NCBI RefSeq assembly: GCF_001700435.1
Contig: NZ_LYPC01000002.1
Span: 62,001-126,000 of the forward strand
Reading direction: 5' to 3'
Length of the DNA stretch: 64,000 bases
Source of the DNA: Paenibacillus pectinilyticus
GTDB taxonomy: Bacteria > Bacillota > Bacilli > Paenibacillales > NBRC-103111
Both the position numbers and the translations under genes were made by a program. Shown here piece after piece: positions 51,554 to 61,552 of this stretch (the stretch's first letter is position 1; each line of letters begins with the position of its first letter). The notes under the pieces were generated by a model, which was given only the letters and a program-made list of their open reading frames with translations, was not told the DNA's origin and did not search any database.

Positions 51554-51832
51554 TTAGCTCTCTTTTGTCCCAAAACGTATCGCATTTCGCTCACGCGCAC
51601 GCTGCGCTTCTACTTCACGATTCCGAGGTTCCGCATTCGTCACTAATGAATTCATTAATTGCTGCGCAACAATGGTTACATCACGAACGGCCTGTTCAAA
51701 TGCGGCTTCATTCGCCTTAGAAGGCTCCGTGAATCCAGAAATCTTACGAACGAATTGCAGCGAGGCTGCGCGAATCTCATCTTCTGTTACAGCAGGTTCA
51801 TAATTAAATAGCGGCTTAATATTGCGGCACAT
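51554..51832 (-). CDS. DUF2277 family protein
   Basis: 92 residues. MCRNIKPLFNYEPAVTEDEI, QFVRKISGFTEPSKANEAAF and PRNREVEAQRARER are diagnostic of DUF2277, a small widespread family of unknown function often annotated as cytoplasmic. The ATG follows AAAGGAGAA. The AT-rich stretch 51833-51987 before it holds nothing supportable. Confidence 0.85.
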   Translation of the reverse strand: MCRNIKPLFNYEPAVTEDEIRAASLQFVRKISGFTEPSKANEAAFEQAVRDVTIVAQQLMNSLVTNAEPRNREVEAQRARERNAIRFGTKES

Positions 51833-51987
51833 GTCGTTCTCCTTTAAGTTAATTCATCTTAAGCTACGTTTATTGGGTTTATATGTTCTAAAAATGCCGT
51901 ATTTATAATGTGTTTACTATAATAGATGAATTGTATTTTTACAAGTTCGTATACAATTTATTGTACAACATTCAAAGTTATTTCCCA

Positions 51988-53466
<1,479 letters not shown>

Positions 53467-53609
53467 TCAAAAAAATGAATTGTATCCATGCCTATCTAAC
53501 CCTAAAAAAAGAGGTATAATCCAATATTTCCCTTCTTCTACTATGCCATTGTCCATTACCTTTATATCTACGTCAGCATAGATAGTAAATGGAATCGATT
53601 GGCTAGGGA

Positions 53610-54671
53610 GTGATGAGATTGGAGAGTCGCCCATGGATAGGAATTTTGGTAACTAGTAGAAAAAGTAGAAAAAGAATTTTGAAGCTTTATCAACGATATA
53701 ACAGTCTAAATCTAAAGCTCTACATCTTTACTCCATCAGATATCCGATGGAAAAAACAAAGAATTATTGGACTTAGCCTACAAAAAGGCATATGGAAACA
53801 AAGTTTATTTCCATTCCCACAAGTCGTATACAATCGATGTTTTAATAAAAAGGTACAAACTATTCAAAGCCTTGAGAAAGCAATTGGTAGGAATCAATGT
53901 TTCAATGCAATTAATTTTTTTAATAAATGGGATCTCTATAACCGATTATCACAGACAAGTCTAAAAACCTACTTGCCAGAAACATTTTCATATAAGTATT
54001 CGAATGTATCAGAGCTGTTGGAGACATATCCACTGCTGTATATCAAACCATTTTATGGATCAAAAGGGAGATCTGTTTATCGGATTGAACGAAGGGATCA
54101 TGGAGACATTGATATCAGTTTGCATAGCACAGCTCCGAGATATATTTGCCGTAAAAATGAAGACATTCAGGGGAAATTGGACGAACTTCTTGGAAGTGCG
54201 CAGTACATGGTCCAGCAAGGCATTGCTATGAGTCGAGTCGACCGTAAGTATTTTGATATCCGTGTTCTTGTTCAAAAAGATATTTTAGGCGAATGGACGG
54301 TTTCGGCAATCACATGCAGAGTGGCTTATGAACAATATTTTAATACGAGTATGTGTGAAAACATGTATGATTTTGTTGAACTACTTTCGAAAGAACTTCC
54401 GCCCGAACAATTCAATACGATTCTTCAAACATTGAATGAAGTCAGTGTGAAGGCTGCACTAGAAGCAGAAACGCTTTTAGGTTTATTGGGAGAGTTGAGT
54501 GTTGATTTTGTTTTAGACGAGCAAAACAAGCTATGGATTATTGAACTTAACGGGAAACCTCAAAAAAACATGTACAACGACCTCAAATCGAAGTCTATTA
54601 AACGTAAAGTTTATAGTAAACCGTTGGAATATGCTTATTATCTTTCACAAAGCCCTCGTCCTTTTAAATAG
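53610..54671 (+). CDS. YheC/YheD-family ATP-grasp, spore-coat-associated
   Basis: About 351 residues. ATP-grasp core with YIKPFYGSKGRSVYRIER, AQYMVQQGIAM, FDIRVLVQKDILGEWTVSAI and the C-terminal acidic FVLDEQNKLWIIELNGKPQK. Similar to Bacillus endospore coat proteins YheC/YheD, proposed to ligate amino acids or sugars on the coat. The start is uncertain: GTG 53610, ATG 53613 or TTG 53619, with GGGAG adjacent. Upstream AC-N17-CATA at 53558-53580 could be a sigma-K promoter. Clearly lower G+C than neighbours. Confidence 0.78.
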   Translation: MMRLESRPWIGILVTSRKSRKRILKLYQRYNSLNLKLYIFTPSDIRWKKQRIIGLSLQKGIWKQSLFPFPQVVYNRCFNKKVQTIQSLEKAIGRNQCFNAINFFNKWDLYNRLSQTSLKTYLPETFSYKYSNVSELLETYPLLYIKPFYGSKGRSVYRIERRDHGDIDISLHSTAPRYICRKNEDIQGKLDELLGSAQYMVQQGIAMSRVDRKYFDIRVLVQKDILGEWTVSAITCRVAYEQYFNTSMCENMYDFVELLSKELPPEQFNTILQTLNEVSVKAALEAETLLGLLGELSVDFVLDEQNKLWIIELNGKPQKNMYNDLKSKSIKRKVYSKPLEYAYYLSQSPRPFK

Positions 54672-54706
54672 GAATGAAGGGCTTTATCTCTTTGTGCACG
54701 CATTAA

Positions 54707-54758
54707 GAAAAAGCCCCTCATTTCCATCATAATCATGATGAAAACGAGAGGCTTTTTG
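54707..54758. terminator. terminator between the ATP-grasp gene and tRNA genes
   Basis: AAAAAGCCCCTC...GAGAGGCTTTTT stem with inner CATCAT/ATGATG pairing. Confidence 0.8.
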
Positions 54759-54805
54759 GGTTCCGAAATAAATAAAAACCCTTATGAAGAAGGGTTTACG
54801 TGCTA

Positions 54806-54879
54806 TGGGCCCAGAGGGACTCGAACCCCCGACCAATCGGTTATGAGCCGACCGCTCTAACCAACTGAGCTATAGGCCC
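54806..54879 (-). tRNA. tRNA with CAT anticodon (probably tRNA-Ile2)
   Basis: Acceptor GGGCCTA / TGGGCCC, D-arm GCTC...GAGC, anticodon arm CGGCTCATAACCG with CAT, T-arm CGGGG-GTTCGAG-TCCCTC. The GGCTCATAACC loop resembles the Bacillus tRNA-Ile that TilS modifies to lysidine, more than elongator Met. CCA not encoded. 74 nt. Confidence 0.85.
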
Positions 54880-54890
54880 TTATGAAAATT

Positions 54891-54967
54891 TGGTTGCGGG
54901 GGCAGGATTTGAACCTGCGGCCTTCGGGTTATGAGCCCGACGAGCTACCGAGCTGCTCCACCCCGCG
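54891..54967 (-). tRNA. initiator tRNA-fMet (CAT)
   Basis: Acceptor begins CGCGGGG and ends CCCCGCA, giving the C1-A72 mismatch of initiators; three G-C pairs GGG/CCC flank the anticodon loop CTCATAA. Encoded CCA at 54893-54891. Includes D-arm AGCAGCTCGGTAGCT and T-arm GCAGGTTCAAATCCTGC. Confidence 0.93.
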
Positions 54968-55056
54968 TCATGTATGCCGCTCAACAGCGACAAAAATAAA
55001 TATACACCAACCGCGCAGGCTAAGTCAAGCGTTAATTTTTGAGATTTTCAGCCCAA

Positions 55057-55221
55057 TTATGTATTGTACCTAACACCGAAACGTCCTTTCTTAGACTTAT
55101 AGACCTCCACTTCCTGCGGACATTCATAGCCATATATCCACCAATCTTCTTCCATTCTTTTCGCTAAACAACCAGCTTGAAACTTCGAATCATATAATTT
55201 CGCCCAATAAATCCAGTTCAT
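55057..55221 (-). CDS. uncharacterised 54-residue protein
   Basis: Begins MNWIYWAKLYDSKFQAGCLA and ends YKSKKGRFGVRYNT; rich in Trp and Tyr (WWIYGYECPQEVEVY). The ATG at 55221 lies 6 bases after GGAGGG; an in-frame ATG at 55227 abuts the site. Codon use looks genuine. Not recognised; a small cytoplasmic protein. Nothing else supportable in 55228-55448 apart from likely promoter sequence. Confidence 0.65.
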   Translation of the reverse strand: MNWIYWAKLYDSKFQAGCLAKRMEEDWWIYGYECPQEVEVYKSKKGRFGVRYNT

Positions 55222-55448
55222 GCTCATCCCTCCATCAATTTCAGATCGTTACAACTAGCTTATCCATAAATAGGGTCTCTTATTAGCCCGCTCCATTAGG
55301 CTGCTACTTCTGTAGAACAATCCGATTATTTTTTTGACCATATGACAAATAATTTGTGACGGTTTGCTGGAACAGCAGGAATTTAAGCGCTTTTGGGGAA
55401 GTTAAAGTAAGATAGACCAATTGGCATTGGAAAAAGGAGCATATACCC

Positions 55449-56843
55449 ATGATGGATACGATCAAGAATTATTTACAAGCACATAGGGATCAACATATAA
55501 ACGAGCTCATGCAGTTTCTGCGAATTCCAAGCATTAGTGCAGTTGCTCAGCACCAACCAGATATAACGCGGTGTGCCGAGTTCACAGCCCAAGCTTTGAA
55601 GCAAGCCGGCCTCGAAAATATTGAGATCATGCCTACAAACGGTCATCCCGTCGTTTATGCGGATTGGTTGCATGCCCCTGGCAAGCCAACCGTTCTGATC
55701 TATGGGCACTATGATGTACAGCCAGCAGAGCCATTGGAATTATGGGATACACCTCCTTTTGAGCCGATTATCCGAGATAATAAGCTTTTTGGACGGGGGA
55801 GCACGGATGACAAAGGTCAATTATTGCTCTATGTAAAAGTCGTTGAAGCCTTCCTACAGACACAGGGTTCGCTTCCCGTCAACGTAAAATTCTGTATCGA
55901 AGGTGAAGAGGAAATTGCAAGTAAGAACCTGCCTGCATTTGTAAAGGCACATGCTTCCAAACTGCAAGCCGATTCCATCGTTCTATCTGACACTCAGATG
56001 CATGGCCCTGGCAAACCGGCTCTGATGTATGGACTACGCGGTCTAGCTGGATTCGAAATCACCATAGACGGCGCTAACAGCGACCTCCACTCGGGTCTAT
56101 TTGGTGGCGCTGTGCAGAATCCGATTCACGCTATGTCGAAGCTGCTCAGTTCTTTCCATGATGAGGAGGGTCGCGTGGCTGTTAAAGGCTTTTATGACCG
56201 TGTTATTGCCCTTTCCGACAAAGAACGCGAAGCATTCAAGAAAGTCGAGCCCGATGAGAATAAGGTTCGGACAGATTTAAGTGTTACGGACCTCTACGGG
56301 GAAAAAGGTTTCTCTTTCTATGAGCAAACGACTTCTCGCCCAACCCTAGAGATCACGTCAGTTAGTGGCGGATTCCAAGGTGAAGGTATTAAACCGATCA
56401 TTCCCAATCGAGCTACTGCCAAAATCGCATGCCGCCTCGTAGCCGCTCAAGTGCCTGAAGAAATCATGGATTTGGTCGAAGCCCACATCCATGCTCAGTC
56501 ACTTCCCGGCGTGAAGATCACGCTGGATCGCCAACTGCGCGGCAATCCTTTTATCACACCGATTGATGAGCCTGTGATGGTTGCTGCTGCTGAGGCTTAC
56601 CACGAAACCTTCGGCGAATGGCCAGTCTATACACGCAGCGGGGGGTCCATTCCGATTGTAGAGGTTTTAGGCCGTGTCTTGGCTGCACCAGTCGTCTTGA
56701 TGGGATTCGGATTGCCAGGAGAGAACCTTCATGCGCCGAATGAGCATTTCCATTTGATGAATTGGGACAATGGCACCGAGACCATCAGCCGATACTGGTT
56801 GAAACTTGCCGCTATGCCTGAAGAGGCTGCTCCATCTAAATAA
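55449..56843 (+). CDS. M20-family dipeptidase
   Basis: 464 residues. Zinc ligands are evident: His in YGHYDVQP, Asp in GRGSTDDKGQ, the catalytic Glu in EGEEEIAS, Asp in LSDTQMHGP, and His at the C-terminus in NLHAPNEHFH. The M20 dimerisation domain with LHSGLFGG lies between about residues 205-340. A metal-dependent dipeptidase (PepV/CNDP-like). GGAG precedes the ATG; two in-frame ATGs are adjacent. Confidence 0.92.
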   Translation: MMDTIKNYLQAHRDQHINELMQFLRIPSISAVAQHQPDITRCAEFTAQALKQAGLENIEIMPTNGHPVVYADWLHAPGKPTVLIYGHYDVQPAEPLELWDTPPFEPIIRDNKLFGRGSTDDKGQLLLYVKVVEAFLQTQGSLPVNVKFCIEGEEEIASKNLPAFVKAHASKLQADSIVLSDTQMHGPGKPALMYGLRGLAGFEITIDGANSDLHSGLFGGAVQNPIHAMSKLLSSFHDEEGRVAVKGFYDRVIALSDKEREAFKKVEPDENKVRTDLSVTDLYGEKGFSFYEQTTSRPTLEITSVSGGFQGEGIKPIIPNRATAKIACRLVAAQVPEEIMDLVEAHIHAQSLPGVKITLDRQLRGNPFITPIDEPVMVAAAEAYHETFGEWPVYTRSGGSIPIVEVLGRVLAAPVVLMGFGLPGENLHAPNEHFHLMNWDNGTETISRYWLKLAAMPEEAAPSK

Positions 56844-56876
56844 CGCTAAAATGACAGAGTTAAAGGAGATACTTCT

Positions 56877-57380
56877 ATGGGTACGTCATTACATATACGC
56901 GATGCACAACTTGAAGATTTGAGTGAAATCGTCCGTATTTACAATTCAACGATTGCTGGCCGTATGGTTACAGCAGACACAGAGCCAGTTACAATAGCCA
57001 GCCGTGAGCGCTGGTTTCACGAGCATTCCGCGGACTTCCGTCCCTTATGGGTCCTGGAAAATGAGAGTGGCATCTGTGGATGGCTGAGTTTCCAATCCTT
57101 CTACGGACGACCTGCCTATAATGCCACTGCGGAAGTCAGTATCTATGTTGATGAAGCTTCTCGCGGCCAAGGCATTGGCCGCTACCTGATGGAACAAGCG
57201 ATAGAAGCTAGCCCGAAGCTTGGATTGAAGTCGTTGCTCGGCTTTATTTTCGGCCACAATGAGCCGAGTTTACAGCTTTTCCGCAAATTCGGATTCACGA
57301 ATTGGGCGCATTTGCCCGGAGTCGCGGAGCTGGATGGGATTGAGCGAGATTTGATTATTTTAGGGAAACGTGTGGGCTAG
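56877..57380 (+). CDS. GNAT acetyltransferase, phosphinothricin acetyltransferase-like
   Basis: 167 residues. [52 protein letters not shown] and [20 protein letters not shown] match the PAT/YwnH subgroup, whose members acetylate phosphinothricin or methionine derivatives. Amino-acid substrate likely; specificity not shown. It follows the M20 gene by 33 bases, so it may be co-transcribed. Confidence 0.87.
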   Translation: MGTSLHIRDAQLEDLSEIVRIYNSTIAGRMVTADTEPVTIASRERWFHEHSADFRPLWVLENESGICGWLSFQSFYGRPAYNATAEVSIYVDEASRGQGIGRYLMEQAIEASPKLGLKSLLGFIFGHNEPSLQLFRKFGFTNWAHLPGVAELDGIERDLIILGKRVG

Positions 57381-57464
57381 CCGATAGCTTAGGGACTCGT
57401 GTCGCTTATGAGACACGAGATAAGCTTGCCGATTATGAAACACGACAATTCCTTATCGCTAGGG

Positions 57465-57534
57465 AAAAAAGCGCTACTCCTCTTATGCACGCGGGTATGA
57501 CACCGCGATGCGTGAGGGAATAGCGCTTTTTGTT
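57465..57534. terminator. long bidirectional terminator
   Basis: AAAAAGCGCTA...TAGCGCTTTTT with a long inner stem (CACGCG/CGCGATGCGTG region), between convergent transcripts. Confidence 0.75.
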
Positions 57535-57587
57535 TTACAGGGCTAAAGCAAGAATCAACTGTGGGAAGTACTGAGTGATTTTGCAAA

Positions 57588-57977
57588 TTACTCTCCCACC
57601 ACAACCGCCTCAACCTCAATCTCGATCAACAATTGCGGATCAATCAATGCCTTCACTTCCACCATTGTCGCCACTGGCTGCACATCCCTGAAATACTCAC
57701 CATGCGCACGGCCATACTGCTCCCACAATGAGATATCCGTCACGAACATGCGGGTTCGAATGACATCAGACATTTGTGCACCAAGCTCATGCAACGCTCC
57801 TTCAATCAATTGAAGAATGCATCGCGTTTGCTCGTAAGCATCTCCGACACCGACGACCTCGCCATCCTTCATAGCCGTTGTTCCAGCAACTTCAATCCGA
57901 TCCCCTACACGTATCGCCCGGCAATAACCAACAACTGGCTCCCATGGTGAGCCCGTAAACACTCGCGTTCTTTTCAT
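57588..57977 (-). CDS. RidA-family protein
   Basis: About 129 residues. GYCRAIRVGDRIEVAGTTAM, YEQTRCILQLIEGALHELGA, VIRTRMFVTDIS and YFRDVQPVATMVEVKALIDP are Rid/YjgF family. The typical arginine that binds the carboxylate (R in VIRTRM) is present. Rid proteins hydrolyse reactive enamines/imines. It begins 22 bases after the dapA-like gene, with GGAGG 5 bases before the ATG at 57977, so the two work together, perhaps clearing imine products. Confidence 0.87.
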   Translation of the reverse strand: MKRTRVFTGSPWEPVVGYCRAIRVGDRIEVAGTTAMKDGEVVGVGDAYEQTRCILQLIEGALHELGAQMSDVIRTRMFVTDISLWEQYGRAHGEYFRDVQPVATMVEVKALIDPQLLIEIEVEAVVVGE

Positions 57978-57999
57978 ACAGTCCTCCATAACCACGATC

Positions 58000-58875
58000 T
58001 TATAAATATGAAGCTAATTTCGCCTGTAAATTCTCCGTAATTGGTAAAAGCGGTAATCGCAATGTGCCCGACTCAATGATGCCCTGCTGGTGTAGCAGCC
58101 ATTTGAGCGGAGCCGGATTAGGCTCTTGGAAAAGCAATCGAATCAGCGGAAGCAGCTCCTCGAATGCTTGTCGGCTTTGCTCCTGCGCCCCATTTGCAAA
58201 TTGTCGAATAAATGACACGAAACGCTCTGTTTCCACGTTAGCTGAGGCACTCATTACACCTTTGGCCCCTGCTTGCAGCGCCGCAAAGAGTAGGGAATCC
58301 TCACCACATAGGACCGGTTTTGATCCAAGTCGCGTAAGTTCCGTGACCAGCTGTGTGTTCGGTGTACTGTCCTTCATTCCTATCACACCATCAATGTCAA
58401 GAATGGTACGCACGGTATCCAGCTCCAGCGTTACGCCTGTACGATGTGGTACATCATATAGAATAACAGGAACACCCACGCTGGCTACCTTGCGGAAATG
58501 CGCAATAATGCCTTGCTGACTCGGCCGGTTATAGTAAGGTACAACGACAAGTGCAGCCTCTGCGCCTAACTTTCCAGCCTCATCAGTCTTTTTAACCGTA
58601 GATAACGTATCATTCGTTCCTGTTCCCACAATAAGAGGGACTTGAACATGCGCAGCATCGCGTGCAGCTTGAGCAGTCGCGAACAGGACCCCTAGCTCGT
58701 CTTTCGTAATGGTTGGTGATTCTCCTGTTGTTCCATTGACAACCAACCCGTCGATTTCATCTTGAAACAAGTTATACGCCTGATTATAAAATGATGCGGC
58801 ATCTACCTCGAACTCTTCATCAAAAGGTGTGATGATCGGAACATAAATCCCGTGTAGGTCTTTTTCTTGTAGCAT
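58000..58875 (-). CDS. dihydrodipicolinate synthase-family aldolase
   Basis: About 291 residues of the DapA/NanA Schiff-base aldolase family. VNGTTGESPTITKDE, VVPYYNRPSQQGI (Tyr) and GMKDSTPNTQL (Lys) supply the active site. A DapA reaction is possible, but the RidA partner and LysR control suggest a catabolic role (for example sialic acid, hydroxyproline or keto-acid lyase). The lysine-pathway operon is not here. ATG at 58875 with GGGAG 9 bases before it. Confidence 0.85.
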   Translation of the reverse strand: MLQEKDLHGIYVPIITPFDEEFEVDAASFYNQAYNLFQDEIDGLVVNGTTGESPTITKDELGVLFATAQAARDAAHVQVPLIVGTGTNDTLSTVKKTDEAGKLGAEAALVVVPYYNRPSQQGIIAHFRKVASVGVPVILYDVPHRTGVTLELDTVRTILDIDGVIGMKDSTPNTQLVTELTRLGSKPVLCGEDSLLFAALQAGAKGVMSASANVETERFVSFIRQFANGAQEQSRQAFEELLPLIRLLFQEPNPAPLKWLLHQQGIIESGTLRLPLLPITENLQAKLASYL

Positions 58876-58963
58876 ATTAACCATCTCCCTGCTTCGATTG
58901 TCTGTACAATTACTTTAGCATGGAACTACTCATCACAGTTAGCTATAATAAATGATAGAACTC

Positions 58964-58978
58964 ATCAAAAATTTTGAT
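58964..58978. promoter_or_regulatory. LysR-type operator palindrome
   Basis: ATCAAAA-A-TTTTGAT: 7-base perfect arms with the T-N11-A core of LysR sites, 20 bases before the lysR start in the divergent dapA/lysR gap. Confidence 0.65.
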
Positions 58979-58997
58979 AATAAAAGCGAGGGCACCC

Positions 58998-59879
58998 ATG
59001 GATCTGACTTATTTCCGAACCTTCCGCGAGGTAGCTCGCCAGAAAAGCTTCACACGTGCTGCTGAAGAACTAGGTTATGCACAATCTAGTATTACGATGC
59101 AAATTCAGAAGCTGGAGCGCGAGTATGGAGTTCCCCTTTTCGAACGATATGGACGCCAGCTCCGCTTAACACCACCAGGCGAGAGCTTACTCGTCCTGAC
59201 TCTCCAAATGTTAGAAATTTTTGATCAATCCAAAGAAATGATTGCCAATCAAGTCAGCGGAACCCTGACGATCGGAACGATCAACTCGTTAGCCGCTTAC
59301 TATTTGCCCCCTTTTTTACATGCGTTGAAACAGCTCTACCCTGGACTTAATATCCAGTTGTTCCCAGACAGCGAGACGGCCATCCTAACGAAAGTAAAAG
59401 AGGGAGATTATGACATCGGGCTGCTGTTAGATCAGTATCCTGCTGATCCCTCGCTTGCCTGTACGCGTGTGAGAGAAGAACAGCTTGTTCTCATCGCACC
59501 ACAAAACCATCCATTAACTAGGCAAGCTAACGTACATGTTACCGATCTCGGGAATACCGAATTTATTGTCACGGAAGAAGGCTGTATATACAGAGGGAAA
59601 TTTGAAAAGCTTCTGAAAGACAATGCTGTCGCTCTCCAAATAGGCTTTGAATTAGGCAATCTAGAAACAATTAAGCATTGTGTGATGAGTGGTCTGGGTA
59701 TCGCCCTACTGCCTCGTATCACCGTTGCTAGCGAGCTTGAGATGGGAAAACTGGTGCAGCTGCCTTTTGCACATAAACAGCTTACGATGGACTTACAGCT
59801 AGTGCTGCATCCGAAAAAATGGATGTCTCAGCCTCTTCAAGCATTTATGAACATGTTAACGAAGCAGCTTGAATCTTGA
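58998..59879 (+). CDS. LysR-family transcriptional regulator
   Basis: About 293 residues. N-terminal winged HTH (FRTFREVARQKSFTRAAEEL, YAQSSITMQIQKLEREYGVP) and a substrate-binding domain (TIGTINSLAAYYLPPFLH). The ATG at 58998 follows GCGAGGG. Divergent from the dapA-like gene and sharing a palindromic operator, so it likely controls that pair. Confidence 0.92.
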   Translation: MDLTYFRTFREVARQKSFTRAAEELGYAQSSITMQIQKLEREYGVPLFERYGRQLRLTPPGESLLVLTLQMLEIFDQSKEMIANQVSGTLTIGTINSLAAYYLPPFLHALKQLYPGLNIQLFPDSETAILTKVKEGDYDIGLLLDQYPADPSLACTRVREEQLVLIAPQNHPLTRQANVHVTDLGNTEFIVTEEGCIYRGKFEKLLKDNAVALQIGFELGNLETIKHCVMSGLGIALLPRITVASELEMGKLVQLPFAHKQLTMDLQLVLHPKKWMSQPLQAFMNMLTKQLES

Positions 59880-59916
59880 ATCTTTGAATCTCGCGTCTCC
59901 ATACACAGCTAAAAAA

Positions 59917-59955
59917 AAGAAGCTCACCTTTTCGAAAAGGTAGAGCTTCTTCTTA
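59917..59955 (+). terminator. terminator after the LysR gene
   Basis: AAGAAGCTCACCTTTT-CG-AAAAGGTAGAGCTTCTT near-perfect stem. The rest of the 236-base gap to pyrE holds nothing I can support. Confidence 0.85.
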
Positions 59956-60115
59956 TTTATACGCGAGTAGCCAGACGGCGCCGCTGATGCGGTATCCTAT
60001 GTGTCTGTCGCATTCACGTTATTCGCTTGTTCGTCCCTGAAAAGATACTTCAAGCACTCATTAAGTATAGAGGAATTTGATGCGATTCGTCAATTTTCAC
60101 CCTAAGCTTTGAAGC

Positions 60116-60757
60116 CTAAACACCGTAAGCAGAAGGATTTGCTCTCCACGAACGAAGCAGCTCCATATCGGATTGCTGGATCTTCCCTTTTTCTAAAGCA
60201 ACCTCAAGCAAGGTTGAGTAGTTAGAAAGGGTATCTAATGGCATATCTGCCGCCGCGAACGCATCGGTCGCTTTATCCAGCTGATAGGAGAAAATCGCAA
60301 GCACGCCTAGCGCAACTGCGCCAGCATCTTTGACGGCAACTGCCGCTTTCAACGAGCTTCCTCCTGTGGAAATTAAGTCCTCGATTACGATGACTTTTTG
60401 CCCCGGCTTTACGGTGCCTTCGATCAGGTTCTCTTTGCCATGACCCTTCGCTTTATCGCGAATGTAGATCATCGGAAGCCCCAGCTTCTGAGCAACCCAT
60501 GCTGCGTGTGGAATGCCAGCCGTAGCTGTACCTGCAACAACCTCAGCTTCTGGGAATTTCTCTTTGATCAACGCTACGAATCCATCGGCAATCGCTTCAC
60601 GAATCGCTGGGTGAGACATGGTCAGACGGTTATCACAGTAAATCGGAGATTTTAGTCCGGATGTCCATGTAAAAGGCTGTTGTGGACGAAGCGCAACCGC
60701 TTCGATATCTAATAACGACGCTGCAATATGCTGTGCAATTGTTTCTAGCTTACTCAT
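60116..60757 (-). CDS. pyrE: orotate phosphoribosyltransferase
   Basis: Converts orotate plus PRPP to OMP. At 213 residues it is the expected length. FTWTSGLKSPIYCDNR, the PRPP motif VIVIEDLISTGGSS, VVAGTATAGIPHAAWVAQKL and MIYIRDKAKGHGK are present. The last gene of the pyrimidine operon in this window, 51 bases after pyrF. No clear terminator hairpin follows. Confidence 0.95.
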   Translation of the reverse strand: MSKLETIAQHIAASLLDIEAVALRPQQPFTWTSGLKSPIYCDNRLTMSHPAIREAIADGFVALIKEKFPEAEVVAGTATAGIPHAAWVAQKLGLPMIYIRDKAKGHGKENLIEGTVKPGQKVIVIEDLISTGGSSLKAAVAVKDAGAVALGVLAIFSYQLDKATDAFAAADMPLDTLSNYSTLLEVALEKGKIQQSDMELLRSWRANPSAYGV

Positions 60758-60808
60758 ACTACGCTCACCGTTCCCTTCATTTTCACATCATCGAAAAGCC
60801 TGCAAAAC

Positions 60809-61537
60809 CTATACGATTGATTCGATAATCGCTTCAATTGCTGCTCTAGGGTCCGCTGCGCCCGTGATCGGACGACCGATCACAACGTAGTCCGTCCCCT
60901 GCGCGAACGCCTCAGCCGGCGTCATGATGCGCGACTGGTCGCCCACGTCGGCCCCCGCCGGGCGGATGCCTGGCGTCACGGTGACGAAGCTGTCACCGCA
61001 CGCCGCCTTAATCGCTGTCACCTCAAGCGGTGACGCGACAACCCCTTGAAGCCCCGCGGCTTGCGCCAAGCGGGCATAGCGAATGACGGCCTGCTCGGTT
61101 GTACCGGCAAGGCCGATCTCGTCATTCAGCACCTGCTGCGAGGTGCTGGTTAACTGCGTCACGCCGATTACCATCGGGCGTGCTGCCCCTACTGCCAGCC
61201 CCTTGTCGATACCCTCCAAGGCGGCTTCCATCATGTGCTTGCCTCCGGCAGCATGCACATTGAACACATCAACCCCAAGGCGCGTCACGCTCTCCGCGCC
61301 GCCCTTTACCGTGTTCGGAATATCATGCATCTTCACATCGAGGAACACCTTGTAGCCGCGATCCTTCAGACTCGCGACAAAGGTAGGACCTGCAGCATAA
61401 AACAGCTGCATTCCTACCTTTACATAACAGGGAATGCCTTGGAGCTGCTTAAGCAGCCCCTCAGCACTTTCTGCGTTCGCGTAGTCCAAGGCGACCATAA
61501 TGCGTCCGGTAACATCGTTTCGAGTTAACGTACTCAT
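60809..61537 (-). CDS. pyrF: orotidine-5'-phosphate decarboxylase
   Basis: Decarboxylates OMP to UMP. About 242 residues. The catalytic array FLDVKMHDIPNTVKGG (Lys-Asp-x-x-x-x-Asp pattern), MVALDYANAE, VTPGIRPAG and YVVIGRPITGAADP are classic. ATG at 61537 with AAAGGATGG upstream; in-frame ATG at 61549 is only 3 bases from the carB stop. G+C is elevated between about 60840 and 61300. Confidence 0.95.
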   Translation of the reverse strand: MSTLTRNDVTGRIMVALDYANAESAEGLLKQLQGIPCYVKVGMQLFYAAGPTFVASLKDRGYKVFLDVKMHDIPNTVKGGAESVTRLGVDVFNVHAAGGKHMMEAALEGIDKGLAVGAARPMVIGVTQLTSTSQQVLNDEIGLAGTTEQAVIRYARLAQAAGLQGVVASPLEVTAIKAACGDSFVTVTPGIRPAGADVGDQSRIMTPAEAFAQGTDYVVIGRPITGAADPRAAIEAIIESIV

Positions 61538-61552
61538 CGTTGGCACCATCCT

